Shown here piece by piece: positions 1 through 9,294 of a DNA stretch of 64,000 nt. Made by a program: the position numbers and the translations under genes. Positions within the stretch are counted from its first letter, which is position 1; every line of letters starts with the position of its first letter. Source of the stretch: an uncultured Ilumatobacter sp. (GTDB lineage Bacteria; Actinomycetota; Acidimicrobiia; Acidimicrobiales; Ilumatobacteraceae); NCBI GenBank assembly GCA_905182555.1, contig CAJJBX010000017.1:36430-100429 (forward strand). The letters are read 5' to 3'. The notes beneath the pieces were generated by a model. That model made no database searches. It was not told the origin of the DNA and saw only the letters and a list, made by a program, of their open reading frames with translations.

Positions 1-639
1 CTGCGGGGTACCCGTCCAACCACCCCGATGGATGATCTCATCCGGTGAGCGGCGAGCGCGGATGGAACTGCGGCCTGCGCCCGCTCCCTGCTGTGCCTCG
101 TCGTCTGGATTGTCGACCGGGTAACCGAGCGCAATGGCGCCGAGCAACTCCAAGTGCTCAGGGATATCCAGTTCGGCTCGGATCGCTGATTCATTGTTGA
201 ACACCCCGAAGAACAGCGCTCCGAGGCCAATGTCTTGTGCGCCAAGCAGCAACGTCATCACCGCCATCGACGTATCGATCGTCCAGTACGGGACTGGCCA
301 AGCCGCTTCATTTTCGCCTAAGCCGGTTCGCGCTTTGTCTGGCTCTGCGTAACGGTCGACGTAGGCGCTCGCATCAGCCAGCGGCAGTGCGATCACCGGA
401 GCATTAAGCAACTGCTTCCAGCGGAAGCTGGCGCGCTTGTCAGCGGGCAGCGACAGATCCCAGAAACGTGCGGTGGCTGCGCCTTCAAGCACGACCAGGT
501 GCCACCCCTGCGTTTTGCCAGCACTCGGCGAACGTGAAGCAAGATCGACGAGATCGTCAACAATTGCAGGGTCGACAGGATCGTTCCCGAACGCCCTCGT
601 CATCCGCCGATTGCGAACGACATCTGAGAACTCGGTCAT
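1..639 (-). CDS. Nitroreductase family protein (3' end off window)
   Basis: A 213-codon open frame starts at the ATG at 639 and leaves the window still open, so the C-terminus is missing. The start reads MTEFSDVVRNRRMTRAF, the usual FMN-binding opening of nitroreductases (basic RNRRMTR segment), followed by ASRSPSAGKTQGWHLVVL, which matches the family's S-P-S-x-x-N/K-x-Q-x-W flavin loop, and later LLLGAQDIGLGALFFGVF, the conserved mid-domain helix. Such enzymes use NAD(P)H and FMN to reduce nitro, quinone or other unsaturated substrates in the cytoplasm; the substrate cannot be told here. It lies 22 bases downstream of the next minus-strand gene and may share its transcript. Confidence 0.85.
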   Translation of the reverse strand, partial: MTEFSDVVRNRRMTRAFGNDPVDPAIVDDLVDLASRSPSAGKTQGWHLVVLEGAATARFWDLSLPADKRASFRWKQLLNAPVIALPLADASAYVDRYAEPDKARTGLGENEAAWPVPYWTIDTSMAVMTLLLGAQDIGLGALFFGVFNNESAIRAELDIPEHLELLGAIALGYPVDNPDDEAQQGAGAGRSSIRARRSPDEIIHRGGWTGTPQ

Positions 640-661
640 CAACCGGAGCTCAAATGTTCGC

Positions 662-1348
662 TCAGCGCTTGCCGAGCTTGACGAGATCTTCGGCCATGGT
701 CCAGCCGTACACGATCATCGCGCCGCCCTTGGCGACCGGGACGTCTTCGAACATTGCAACGACCTCGGGGTCGAGCGTTTCGGGCTTTGCCGACTCGAAG
801 TCCATGTAGCCGTCTTGCGCACCGGATTTGGCGATAAACGTTTTGGCGTCATATTTGGAGTCGATGCCGTAGCGCTTTGCAAGGCGACGGCCCCATGCCC
901 GCTCTTCGCCGACGGCATCGTTGCCAGGTCGGGGTGTCAAATCATCGAGATCCTTGAGCGCAACGACCGAATCGGCGTTGACGAAGCGACAGCCGACGAC
1001 CACGTCCTCATCGGGGAACGCCATCAGCGCACGATGGTACGCCTCGCTCATGAGGCCACGAAGCACCTGATCACGCTTGGATGAGCGCTTGACGCTCATC
1101 AAGCCAAACAGGACACACGGCGTGCCACCGATCCGCTCCAGCGTGGCAAATGTGAACCCATGCAACGCATCGCCGAAGCGTGCAGTGGTGATGAGCACCC
1201 AGTCTTCTTTTGCCTTGGACAAGGCTTCGGCGCTGAATGCTTCCTCCATCGACGCCAATTCGTCGAGGTCGGTGTCGGTCAGTGCGGACGCGTCATTGGT
1301 CGAAACTTCAAGTGCCATCTCCACCATTCTGCCACCGGATTCACTCAT
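662..1348 (-). CDS. Conserved hypothetical protein, 228 aa or slightly shorter
   Basis: Not recognised. The protein is acidic at the N-terminus (many D/E between residues 15 and 45) with a mixed alpha/beta core, no membrane segment, no signal peptide and no obvious catalytic motif. Codon use matches the neighbours and there are no breaks. The first Met (1348) is not clearly the start; Met8 (1327) or Met11 (1318) would fit as well. It lies between dnaE (upstream, 120 bases away) and the nitroreductase. I assign no function. Confidence 0.75.
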   Translation of the reverse strand: MSESGGRMVEMALEVSTNDASALTDTDLDELASMEEAFSAEALSKAKEDWVLITTARFGDALHGFTFATLERIGGTPCVLFGLMSVKRSSKRDQVLRGLMSEAYHRALMAFPDEDVVVGCRFVNADSVVALKDLDDLTPRPGNDAVGEERAWGRRLAKRYGIDSKYDAKTFIAKSGAQDGYMDFESAKPETLDPEVVAMFEDVPVAKGGAMIVYGWTMAEDLVKLGKR

Positions 1349-1468
1349 CGAATCAATTGCAAGTCAGTTCGTCAAGTTCGGTTCACCTCAGTTGACCGAT
1401 TAAACGACCCCACTGAGCAGGGACAATATTTCCCGTCGAGTGCCCGCAGGCTCCCATTCCACCCCAAC

Positions 1469-4400
1469 TTAGAGCAGGACGGCGTCGTGTCCGAATGCCA
1501 TCCGAAGTTCACCAACGACCCGGTCAAGATCAACCCGAAACTCGTCGGCAAGCTTCACGACCTTGCCCATTCCGATGTCGATCATGACAATGGACTCACC
1601 GGGATGTTCCTTGAGAAGTCGCTTCAAGCGTTGGATCTTGAGCTCGTCGAGAGCGGTTGCCGGGAGCCGCAGCCTCAGTGGCACGGCAGGTCCGTCGGCG
1701 AGACCCTGGAGCACGTTGATCGTCTGGCCAATCAGACCAAAGCGCGACTCGTCACGCTTGTCGAGGCGGCCCCTGACCGACACGATGAGGTCGTCTTCGA
1801 GCTTGTGCCCCTGCTCGGCCAGAGTACGCGGGAAAATCGTCACTTCGATCGAGGCATCGAGGTCCTCGAGCAGAAAGACGGCCATCTGGTCGCCCTTCTT
1901 CGTGAACTTCCGAGCGAGGTTCGTGATCACTCCACCCACCGTGACCGGCGCGCCATCTTCCATGTTTGGCAGGTCGATGAGTGCGTGCTCGACCTTGCGT
2001 TTCAGTGCGCTCTCGACACCGAAGAGAGGGTGGTCAGACACGTACAGACCGAGCATCTCTTTTTCGAAACGAAGTTTCTCGGTCTTGTCGAACTCGAGTT
2101 CAGGGATCGGTGTCCGCTCGCTGAAGCTGTCGCCACCGGCACCGCCAGCAGAGTCGTCGCCCCAGTCCCCGAACAGCGACATAACGCCCTTTTCGCGCTC
2201 ACGTCGGCGCTTCACCGTCGTGTCGATGATGTGCTCGAAGACGCTGAGGAGCCCACGGCGCGGGTGCCCGAGTGAGTCGAACCCGCCGCCCTTGATCAGC
2301 GATTCGATCGTTCGCTTGTTGAGCACCGATTCCGGGACTCGTTCGACAAAGTCATAGAAATCAGCGAACTGGCCATTCTCGGCTCGCTCGGCGAGGAGAT
2401 CCTCGACGAGTGCCTCGCCGACGTTACGCACAGCCGACAGACCGAACGTGATTGCGCCAGGGCTTCCTACGTTCAGCGACATGCCCTCAGGAATCTCGGT
2501 CGGCGACAGAGCACCAAAGTTAATCAGCGAGCGATTGACATCTGGCGTGAGCACCTTGATGCCCATTGACCGACAGTCGGCGAGGTACGTGGCGGCCTTG
2601 TCGAGGTTGTTCTTAACGCTGGTGAGCAGCGACGCAATGTATTCGACCGGGTAGTGCGCCTTCAGGTAGGCGGTCTGGTACGTAATGAGGCCATAGCCGA
2701 ACGTGTGGCTCTTATTGAAGGCATAGTCTGCGAACTTCTCGATGATGTCGAAGAGCTCCACACCCATTTGCTTGTCGTAGCCGGTCCGGACGACACCCTC
2801 TTCGAAGCCGTCGCGGGCTGCTGCCATGACCTCGCGAACCTTCTTACCCATTGCCTTACGCAGGGTATCTGCTTCGGCGAGTGAGTACCCGGCGAACTTC
2901 TGCGCCACACGCATCACGCTCTCCTGATAGATCATCAGGCCGTACGTGTCGCCGAGTACCTCCTTGGCATCCTCGTGGAAGTAAGAAACTTCCTGGCGAC
3001 CATTTTTGCGGTCGGCGAAGTCGTAGTGCATGTTGACCGACATCGGGCCAGGTCGATACAGAGCGAGCACAGCGGCAATGTCTTCGAAGGTCGTGGGCTC
3101 CATTGCCTTGAGGAGCTGACGCATCGGCGGAGATTCGAGCTGGAAGATGCCAATCGTGTCACCCCGCGAGAGCAGCTCGTACGTCTTTTTATCGTCGAGC
3201 GGCAACTGCTCGACGACCAGGTCCGGAGTACCTCGCTCGCGAATCATTGCTTCGGCGTCGGAGATCACATCGAGGTTGCGCAACCCGAGAAAGTCCATCT
3301 TGAGGAGCCCGAGATCTTCTACCCCGTGCATCTCGTACTGGGTGACGACTGGAGCATCTTCGGGGGCCGTTCCCGCCGCAGGTTTGCGCTGAATCGGCAC
3401 GTAGTCGGTGACCGGGTTTTTCGTGATCACCACAGCAGCGGCGTGAATGCCGTCTGAGCGCTTCAGACCCTCGAGGCCACGGGCCACGTCAATGATCTTC
3501 TTGATATCCGGGTCGGTGTCGTACATCGCACGCAGGTCAGCCGCTGCCTTGTACCCGTCGTGGTACTTGGGGATGTCTTCGAAGCAGTACTTGAGCGGGG
3601 TGTCGCGGCCCATCACCATAGGCGGCATCGCCTTGGCGATCTTGTCGCCGACGCCGTACGGATAGCCGAGCACGCGAGCCGCGTCTTTTGCGGCGTTGCG
3701 CGCCTTGATCGAGCCGAACGTGATGATTTGCGCGACGTGGTCGCGGCCATAGCGCTCGGCCGCATACTTGATCATGTCTTCGCGGTATCGGGTCTCGAAG
3801 TCCATGTCGATGTCAGGCATCGACACACGACTCGGGTTCAAGAAGCGTTCGAACAGGAGGTCGTACTTGATTGGATCGAGGTCGGTAATCCACAGCGAGT
3901 AGGCCACGGCACAGCCAGCGGCCGAGCCACGGCCCGGGCCGACACGAATGTTGTTGTCACGGGCGTATTTGATGAGATCCCAAGTGATCAGGAAGTACGA
4001 CGCGAACCCCATGTCGCAAATGACCTTCAGCTCAAACGCCAGCCGTTCGAGCGCGTCAGCCGGGATGTCTTGACCCCACCGCTTTTTTGCGCCGGCCATG
4101 GTGAGGTGACGGAGGTAGGCCTCGTCGTCGGTGAAACCCTCAGGTAGCGGGAAATCCGGAAGCAACGGTTTACCAAACTCAATTTCGATGTTTGACCGCT
4201 CAGCAATCCACAGGCTGTTATCGCACGCCGTGGGGATCTCCTTAAAGAGGTAGCGCATTTCAGCAGCCGTCTTCAGGTAGTGCTCGGTTCCGGAGAACCG
4301 CAGGCGCTTTTGATCAGAGATGAGCGAACCGGTCTGCACACACAGCAGCGCGTCGTGGGCATCGTGTTCATCTTGATGCGTGTAGTGGGTGTCGTTCGTG

Positions 4401-5050
4401 GCGAGCAGCGGCGCCTTGATTTTCTTGGCGATCTCGAGCAGCTTTGGATTGGTCCGATGCTGCTCAGCGATGCCGTGATCTTGAATCTCGATGAAGAAGT
4501 TGTCGCGGCCGAAGATGTCTTGCAGGCGTGCGGCCTTCTCGAGCGCACCCTGCTCGTCGCCGTTGAGGAGCGACTGCAGCACGTGGCCACCAAGGCAACC
4601 ACTTGTAGCAATCAGGCCGTTCGAGTACTTCTCGAGCAGCTCCCAATCCATGCGGGGCTTGTAGTAGTAGCCCTCCATGAACGCGAGCGACGCAAGTTGG
4701 ATGAGGTTCTTATAGCCCTCGTTGTTTTCTGCCAGCAGAATCAGGTGGTAGTAGAGCTTTTTTCCACCTTCGGTCTCGCCGCCCGAATCGTCGACAAGGC
4801 CCCGCCGCGATGGACGTTCGCTCCGGTGCTCGTGGGCCATGTAGGCCTCGGTGCCGATGATCGGCTTGATCCCTTGGTTGTTGCACTCTTTGTAAAAGTC
4901 GAGAGTGCCGTACATGTTGCCGTGGTCGGTCATGCCAAGCGCTGGCTGGCCATCCTCAACTGCCTTGGCCACTAGCTCGTCAAGTCGCGAGGCACCGTCG
5001 AGCATCGAGAATTCGGTGTGAACATGGAGGTGGGTGAAGGAGTCGGCCAT
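1469..5050 (-). CDS. dnaE: DNA polymerase III alpha subunit
   Basis: Catalytic subunit of the replicative polymerase. The 1193 aa length is right for actinobacterial DnaE1. An N-terminal PHP domain (about 1-270) opens with THLHVHTEFSMLDG, carrying the metal-binding His pairs. The polymerase core holds PDIDMDF (about 411-417) with catalytic aspartates, preceded by VGPGRGSAAGC. A helix-hairpin-helix/tau-binding C-terminal part contains an OB fold near 1020-1095 (VTVGGVITNLARKF). The start at 5050 gives the typical M-x-D-S-F-T-H-L-H opening. No LexA-like box was seen upstream, which fits the housekeeping rather than the inducible DnaE2 form. A 10-base direct repeat (CGCTCAGAAA, minus strand) occurs twice just upstream of the start. 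Confidence 0.98.
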   Translation of the reverse strand: MADSFTHLHVHTEFSMLDGASRLDELVAKAVEDGQPALGMTDHGNMYGTLDFYKECNNQGIKPIIGTEAYMAHEHRSERPSRRGLVDDSGGETEGGKKLYYHLILLAENNEGYKNLIQLASLAFMEGYYYKPRMDWELLEKYSNGLIATSGCLGGHVLQSLLNGDEQGALEKAARLQDIFGRDNFFIEIQDHGIAEQHRTNPKLLEIAKKIKAPLLATNDTHYTHQDEHDAHDALLCVQTGSLISDQKRLRFSGTEHYLKTAAEMRYLFKEIPTACDNSLWIAERSNIEIEFGKPLLPDFPLPEGFTDDEAYLRHLTMAGAKKRWGQDIPADALERLAFELKVICDMGFASYFLITWDLIKYARDNNIRVGPGRGSAAGCAVAYSLWITDLDPIKYDLLFERFLNPSRVSMPDIDMDFETRYREDMIKYAAERYGRDHVAQIITFGSIKARNAAKDAARVLGYPYGVGDKIAKAMPPMVMGRDTPLKYCFEDIPKYHDGYKAAADLRAMYDTDPDIKKIIDVARGLEGLKRSDGIHAAAVVITKNPVTDYVPIQRKPAAGTAPEDAPVVTQYEMHGVEDLGLLKMDFLGLRNLDVISDAEAMIRERGTPDLVVEQLPLDDKKTYELLSRGDTIGIFQLESPPMRQLLKAMEPTTFEDIAAVLALYRPGPMSVNMHYDFADRKNGRQEVSYFHEDAKEVLGDTYGLMIYQESVMRVAQKFAGYSLAEADTLRKAMGKKVREVMAAARDGFEEGVVRTGYDKQMGVELFDIIEKFADYAFNKSHTFGYGLITYQTAYLKAHYPVEYIASLLTSVKNNLDKAATYLADCRSMGIKVLTPDVNRSLINFGALSPTEIPEGMSLNVGSPGAITFGLSAVRNVGEALVEDLLAERAENGQFADFYDFVERVPESVLNKRTIESLIKGGGFDSLGHPRRGLLSVFEHIIDTTVKRRREREKGVMSLFGDWGDDSAGGAGGDSFSERTPIPELEFDKTEKLRFEKEMLGLYVSDHPLFGVESALKRKVEHALIDLPNMEDGAPVTVGGVITNLARKFTKKGDQMAVFLLEDLDASIEVTIFPRTLAEQGHKLEDDLIVSVRGRLDKRDESRFGLIGQTINVLQGLADGPAVPLRLRLPATALDELKIQRLKRLLKEHPGESIVMIDIGMGKVVKLADEFRVDLDRVVGELRMAFGHDAVLL

Positions 5051-5270
5051 CTGGCTTTTCTGAGCGAATTTCTGAGCGAGTTATCAACGTCAGATACTTA
5101 CAACGTTGGCATTCTGAACGTAGCAGTGAATCCCTTCGTTTTTCCAACGGTTGCATACGACCGGCTCTCGGGTCCTGGCTCCGTCGATCGATCGGGCTGC
5201 GACGGCTCGTTCCTCGCCGACGGTCCCTCCTCGACCCACGGAGCCACCCGTTCCCTTGCTGGCTGCCGCC

Positions 5271-5314
5271 CGGCCTGACGCTCGCGCCTCTGGCGAGGCG
5301 GCAGCGTCAGGCCG
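5271..5314 (-). terminator. Strong hairpin after the proteasome activator gene
   Basis: CGGCCTGACGCT (5271-5282) pairs perfectly with AGCGTCAGGCCG (5303-5314), and the loop itself contains GCCTC/GAGGC. There is no long U tract. It sits between bpa and dnaE on the minus strand. The longer bpa reading frame stops inside the stem, while the alternative frame ending in GTYL stops at 5315-5317, exactly at the edge of the stem. Confidence 0.7.
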
Positions 5315-5891
5315 CTACAGGTACGTTCCTGGGCGGTCGCCGTCGGCCGGCGGCGTCGGCTCCGGGATGGCCTGGCGCGTGCTGTGCTCCGCCTTGGACG
5401 ACTTCGCCATTCGGAAGCTGACGCATCTGAGCAAGCTGCTGTTGAGCAACGGCCTGCTGGGCCATGAGGCTGGCCTGAATTCCGTGGAAAAGGCCTTCGA
5501 GCCAGCCGACGAGTTGCGCCTTGGCAACGCGTAGTTCGGATTCGCTCGGAACTTCGTCATGGTCGAACGGCAGCGCAAGCAACCGCAGCTCTTCCTGCAA
5601 ATCCTCGGACATCGCCCCAGACAGCTCCACAATCGAACGTTCATACACCTCGGCGAGCCGCTCGCGAGAGGCCTCGTCGAGCGAAGTCATCCGGACCTCT
5701 TCGAGCATTTGCTTGATCATCGAGCCGATGCGCATCACCTTGGCTGGCTGCGTGACCGCCTCACGAAGCTCAGTTGGTTCGCCAGCATCAGCGCTCTTTG
5801 GCGATGCCTCGTCGCTCGTTGGTCCGACGCCTCGACGCACCGGCTCGCTCTCAGCAGAGGTTGCGTCGGGAGGCGGTGGCGTGTCGGACAT
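5307..5891 (-). CDS. bpa: Bacterial proteasome activator (Bpa/PafE, DUF2587); 3' frame shift likely
   Basis: ATP-independent ring activator that opens the 20S proteasome gate in actinobacteria. Residues about 45-165 are the helical DUF2587 core (TQPAKVMRIGSMIKQMLEEV, then SRERLAEVYERSIVELS and a Q/A-rich helix ending MAQQAVAQQQLAQMRQL). Known family members end in a short GQYL-type tail that docks in proteasome pockets. The open frame instead ends NVPVAA, but the adjacent frame over the last ~30 codons ends RPGTYL and stops at 5315, just before the terminator hairpin. The last ~30 residues of the annotated frame are therefore probably wrong, due to a one-base slip near 5360-5400. No prcBA genes lie in this window. 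Confidence 0.9.
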   Translation of the reverse strand: MSDTPPPPDATSAESEPVRRGVGPTSDEASPKSADAGEPTELREAVTQPAKVMRIGSMIKQMLEEVRMTSLDEASRERLAEVYERSIVELSGAMSEDLQEELRLLALPFDHDEVPSESELRVAKAQLVGWLEGLFHGIQASLMAQQAVAQQQLAQMRQLPNGEVVQGGAQHAPGHPGADAAGRRRPPRNVPVAA

Positions 5892-5928
5892 GGCGATCTT
5901 TCTACCGGGATACTGCAGCGCCCGTTCG

Positions 5929-7050
5929 TCAAGCCGTGCCGGCGAGGAGCGGGACGTTCACTTCAGCGGACGTCAGAGAACCGTGGCGACAGATCAGCTG
6001 ATAGCTGCCGGAGTCGGCATCTTCGTGGAACGTGACTGCTTCGCGAGCAACAAGCGCGACGTCGCCGAGCCGAGCCCTCACCGGTGGCGAAACAGTTGCG
6101 CCAAACCAACATTCGTCGATGACCTGCTCGCGTGTGACGACCCAGGCAACCGCTCCAACTTCGGCTTCGGCGATTTGTGCCACATCAGCCAGCGCCCCGG
6201 CCGTGGTGTGTAGCCAGCGGAACCGCCCTTCGCCAGACTGCATCGTGACGCCGCGCAACATCGCATCGGATGGCCGGATGATGTTGCCACCAACGTCGAC
6301 CTGGCCGTGATCGGCAGTGATGAGCAACGACGTCCCACTCGGCAGGGCCACAAGCAGGTCAGCGACTAAGCGGTCGGCGGCACGCAGTTCGGCCTCGTAG
6401 TACGGGCCAAAGCCACGTTCGTGGGCAATCTTGTCGATTCCACCGTAATAGCAGTACACGAACTGTTCCCCGGCCTCGACGAGTTCGGCAGCGGCCACCG
6501 GAATCGACGACGTCGCCCGCCAGCCGGCTCGCCGACATCCACGGAGATGCGCTTCGCTGAATGCCGAGTTCTCAAGCTCCGCCATCGACACGACCGGTAT
6601 CTCGTAGCCCATAAACGGGTCGTACGGCTGCACTTCCATCGGCGGCTTCTGGCGACGAACGATCTTGTCGTCGACACTCCACCGGAGGACGTTCAAGATG
6701 TCACCGTTGAGCATCATGCGGTAGCCAATGAGCCCGTGTTCTCCAGGCGTCAACCCCGTGGTGATCGATGTCAGCGCCGTGGCGGTCGTCGTCGGAGCGA
6801 CAGTGTGGATCGATCGACCGACGAGCGAGTCGATCGTGGGCATGATGGCTCGGTGATCGTTGAGTTGGTCCCAGCCGAGGCCGTCGAGCACCAACATCAC
6901 GCATTGCTCGGAGTCGGCAATTGGTGCCGGCATCCACGAGGGCAGCGTCGACGTTGACCAAGTCCTCGGACCGAGGAGTGCGGGAATGATCCCGCGCACG
7001 TTAGCTCCCGCATAGTCCGGAATGATGGGCCCGACGCCTGACGATCTCAC
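5929..7050 (-). CDS. Alkaline phosphatase superfamily / nucleotide pyrophosphatase-phosphodiesterase-like protein
   Basis: 373 aa enzyme of the alkaline phosphatase superfamily. MLVLDGLGWDQL (about 53-64) provides the first metal-ligand Asp. APTTTATALTSITTGLTPGEHG (about 85-106) carries the nucleophile Thr region followed by the P-x-x-H-G turn. GGIDKIAHERG and LITADHGQVDVG supply later metal ligands (D, H, then DHG). There is no signal peptide or membrane segment, so it is probably cytoplasmic. Substrate unknown. It is the first gene of a minus-strand run with bpa and is divergent from the Rrf2 regulator 134 bases away. Confidence 0.85.
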   Translation of the reverse strand: MRSSGVGPIIPDYAGANVRGIIPALLGPRTWSTSTLPSWMPAPIADSEQCVMLVLDGLGWDQLNDHRAIMPTIDSLVGRSIHTVAPTTTATALTSITTGLTPGEHGLIGYRMMLNGDILNVLRWSVDDKIVRRQKPPMEVQPYDPFMGYEIPVVSMAELENSAFSEAHLRGCRRAGWRATSSIPVAAAELVEAGEQFVYCYYGGIDKIAHERGFGPYYEAELRAADRLVADLLVALPSGTSLLITADHGQVDVGGNIIRPSDAMLRGVTMQSGEGRFRWLHTTAGALADVAQIAEAEVGAVAWVVTREQVIDECWFGATVSPPVRARLGDVALVAREAVTFHEDADSGSYQLICRHGSLTSAEVNVPLLAGTA

Positions 7051-7184
7051 TATTTACCAGTCCACCATGTTCGAGGGTCCGACCACAACGTCAGAGCCAG
7101 GATTGTTCTTCTCAAGCGTTTGCGCGGGCGAACCGTTCTCTACCGGATCGCTCAGGAACGACGAAAAATCGTTATGGTGAGGTC

Positions 7185-7634
7185 GTGCGCATCTCAACCC
7201 GAGGGGACTACGCCTGCCGGGCGTTGCTGAGTCTCGCTCTTCACATTGAAGAGGGCGGCCCCACATCAGTACGTGACATCGCCGAGCGCACCGCGCTCCC
7301 TCAGCCCTATCTTGAGCAGATTCTGCTCGCTCTGAAGGGCGCTGGGATCGTGCGGTCAAAGCGCGGCGTGGGCGGCGGCTATGTACTCGCTCGCGAGCCC
7401 GCAGCGATCATGCTCAGTGACATCATCTCGGCTGTCGATGGCCCGATCACGGTCGGCGACTTCGGAGAGCCCCACCAAGACGGAGCATGTGACCACGAAG
7501 GCCAGTGCGTACTCTTGGAGATCTGGAACCAGGCGGGCGCTCACATGCGCGAGCACCTCGACGGCTACTCACTCGCCAGCATCACCAGCATCGCCAACGG
7601 CGAATCCCCCTGGCCAGTCCTCCACGAACACTGA
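7185..7634 (+). CDS. Rrf2 family transcriptional regulator
   Basis: 149 aa; GTG start at 7185. A winged helix-turn-helix covers about 1-75 (RISTRGDYACRALLSLAL, then RTALPQPYLEQILLALKGAGIV and the wing RGVGGGYVLAR). Rrf2 proteins such as IscR, NsrR and RsrR sense Fe-S status, NO or redox through a cluster held by three Cys in the middle region. Here only two are present in that loop, C102 and C108; the position of the third is Trp. A further Cys is at 11, in the DNA-binding part. It may bind a cluster with other ligands or none. It is divergent from the phosphodiesterase gene and convergent with rluD; no isc or suf genes are nearby. Confidence 0.9.
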   Translation: MRISTRGDYACRALLSLALHIEEGGPTSVRDIAERTALPQPYLEQILLALKGAGIVRSKRGVGGGYVLAREPAAIMLSDIISAVDGPITVGDFGEPHQDGACDHEGQCVLLEIWNQAGAHMREHLDGYSLASITSIANGESPWPVLHEH

Positions 7635-7778
7635 AGTAGCAACCAGCCACTGAGCGGATCAGTCGCAGCCAAGCTTGTGTCCCCGAGCGAAGCGATTCAG
7701 ACGCACACCGAGCACCGCTGGCAGCGGCGCAGTCGCTGTGGTCCACGCCAGTCGACAGCGCCGCCAGGCGCACCAGCG

Positions 7779-8696
7779 TTAGGTGGAGGCGGCGTCGAGC
7801 CAGGCCTGCAGGTCTGGCGCAAGCGGGCTGTAGAACGTCACGCGTTCACCAGTATCCGGGTGATTGAAGGCCAGTTCCGCAGCGTGCAAGAACGGACGCT
7901 GCACACCAAGGTTCGGGCGGCGCTGACCGTAGGTCGGATCACCGACGAGCGGATGGTTGATCGACGAGAGGTGCACACGAATCTGGTGTGTGCGACCGGT
8001 TTCCAAGCGGCAGTCGACACGAGAAACTACGGCGGGTTCGCGATAGGTCCCGATCACCCGGTAGTCGGTTCGCGCATACTTACCGTGCGTCACGATCGCC
8101 ATCTTCAGGGGATCGGAGCGGCTTCGGCCCAACGGTGCATCGATGATCCCGTGCGGTGCGTCGGGAACACCCCACACGAGCGCTTCGTAGCGGCGCGTGC
8201 ATGTGTGATCGGCGAACTGCGCAATGAGGAAGTCAGCAGCGACTTGAGTGCGTGCGACAACCAACAAGCCCGAGCTGCCCGAGTCGAGGCGATGCACGAT
8301 TCCGGGTCGGTTCGACTCCCCCACGTCGACGATTTCGGGGAAGCGAGCAAGCAGGCCGTTGGCGAGCGTGCCTTCCATGTTGCCGGCACCGGGGTGCACG
8401 ACGAGACCGGCCGGCTTGTCGATAACGATGATGCTCTCGTCTTCGTAAATGACCGAGAACTCCACATCGGCGTCGGGCTGCGGCAGCTGAATCCGTGGGA
8501 ACGACGTCGGGTCAACGCCGATGGACTGACCTTCGACGAGTCGGACCTTGCCGCTCGAGGCCGGCTGACCGTCGACGGAAACCCCACCGTTGGCGATTGC
8601 TGCTGCAGCGTCGGATCGACTGATGTCGCCGAGGAGCGCAACGATTCGGTCGAGACGTTGGCCGTCAAGTGCTGCGGGGACGTCCTCATTGATCAT
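7779..8696 (-). CDS. rluD: Large-subunit rRNA pseudouridine synthase, RluD family
   Basis: Converts uridines in 23S rRNA to pseudouridine. An S4-like N-terminal RNA-binding domain (about 1-75: LDGQRLDRIVALL, ISRSDAAAAIANGGVSVDG) precedes the catalytic domain. The signature HRLDSGSSGLLVVART (near 130-145) contains the catalytic Asp of HRLD; the usual D-x-x-T-S-G is S-G-S-S-G here. GRTHQIRVHLSSINHPLVGDPTYG is the conserved C-terminal motif. The 305 aa length is normal. Its ATG at 8696 overlaps the lspA stop by four bases, so the two are translationally coupled. Confidence 0.95.
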   Translation of the reverse strand: MINEDVPAALDGQRLDRIVALLGDISRSDAAAAIANGGVSVDGQPASSGKVRLVEGQSIGVDPTSFPRIQLPQPDADVEFSVIYEDESIIVIDKPAGLVVHPGAGNMEGTLANGLLARFPEIVDVGESNRPGIVHRLDSGSSGLLVVARTQVAADFLIAQFADHTCTRRYEALVWGVPDAPHGIIDAPLGRSRSDPLKMAIVTHGKYARTDYRVIGTYREPAVVSRVDCRLETGRTHQIRVHLSSINHPLVGDPTYGQRRPNLGVQRPFLHAAELAFNHPDTGERVTFYSPLAPDLQAWLDAAST

Positions 8697-9274
8697 GGTT
8701 CAGGGATCTCCTCGGCAGTGACGGATTCGGTGGCATTTTTGGCATCAGCGGCTGCTGCTGCGCCGCGGGCTTCTTCGAACTCGGCCGCTTCGAGCGTTTT
8801 CGCGCGACGGGCGCTCAGCACGCTATTCAAGATCAATGAGCCTGCACCGACGTTGATGCAGATGTCAGCGATGTTGAAAATCGGGAACCATTGGAAGTCG
8901 ATGAAGTCGACGACGGAACCACGCAACCAGGCCTCGTTTCGAAAAGCCCGGTCAACCAGGTTGCCGGCTGCACCGCCAATGACAAGCCCCATTCCAAAGG
9001 TCGACAGCTTGCTTGACTCGGTTCGCAGCGTGACAAGGAGCCAGACAATGACCACTGTGGCCACCACTGCAATGACTGGGCCGAAGCCCTGCCCACGGCT
9101 GAAGGCCATGCCGCTGTTAAAGGCAAGGTTCCAGCGGAGCGTCCAGAAAACGTCGATGACACGATCTGTGCCGAGGCCGGTGACTGCCCAGTGCTTAGTG
9201 AGCTGGTCGAAAAAGACGACGCAAAGCGCCAGCAGTACCGGGGCCCGCCACACGGCGGCACGGGCATTGGACAT
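8693..9274 (-). CDS. lspA: Lipoprotein signal peptidase II
   Basis: Membrane aspartyl protease that removes signal peptides from prolipoproteins; the window encodes candidate substrates (the lipoproteins at 48842 and 59340). Four hydrophobic segments are visible. The two catalytic aspartates lie in GGAAGNLVDR and FNIADICIN, both intact; RWNLAFNSGMAFS matches the conserved N-x-G-x-A/M-F-S region. The 193 aa length includes a C-terminal Ala/Glu-rich cytoplasmic tail (about 160-193) that typical LspA lacks. It overlaps rluD by 4 bases and follows the DksA-like gene by 20 bases. Confidence 0.96.
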   Translation of the reverse strand: MSNARAAVWRAPVLLALCVVFFDQLTKHWAVTGLGTDRVIDVFWTLRWNLAFNSGMAFSRGQGFGPVIAVVATVVIVWLLVTLRTESSKLSTFGMGLVIGGAAGNLVDRAFRNEAWLRGSVVDFIDFQWFPIFNIADICINVGAGSLILNSVLSARRAKTLEAAEFEEARGAAAAADAKNATESVTAEEIPEP

Positions 9275-9294
9275 GGAAGAGTTGCGAGCCAGGC

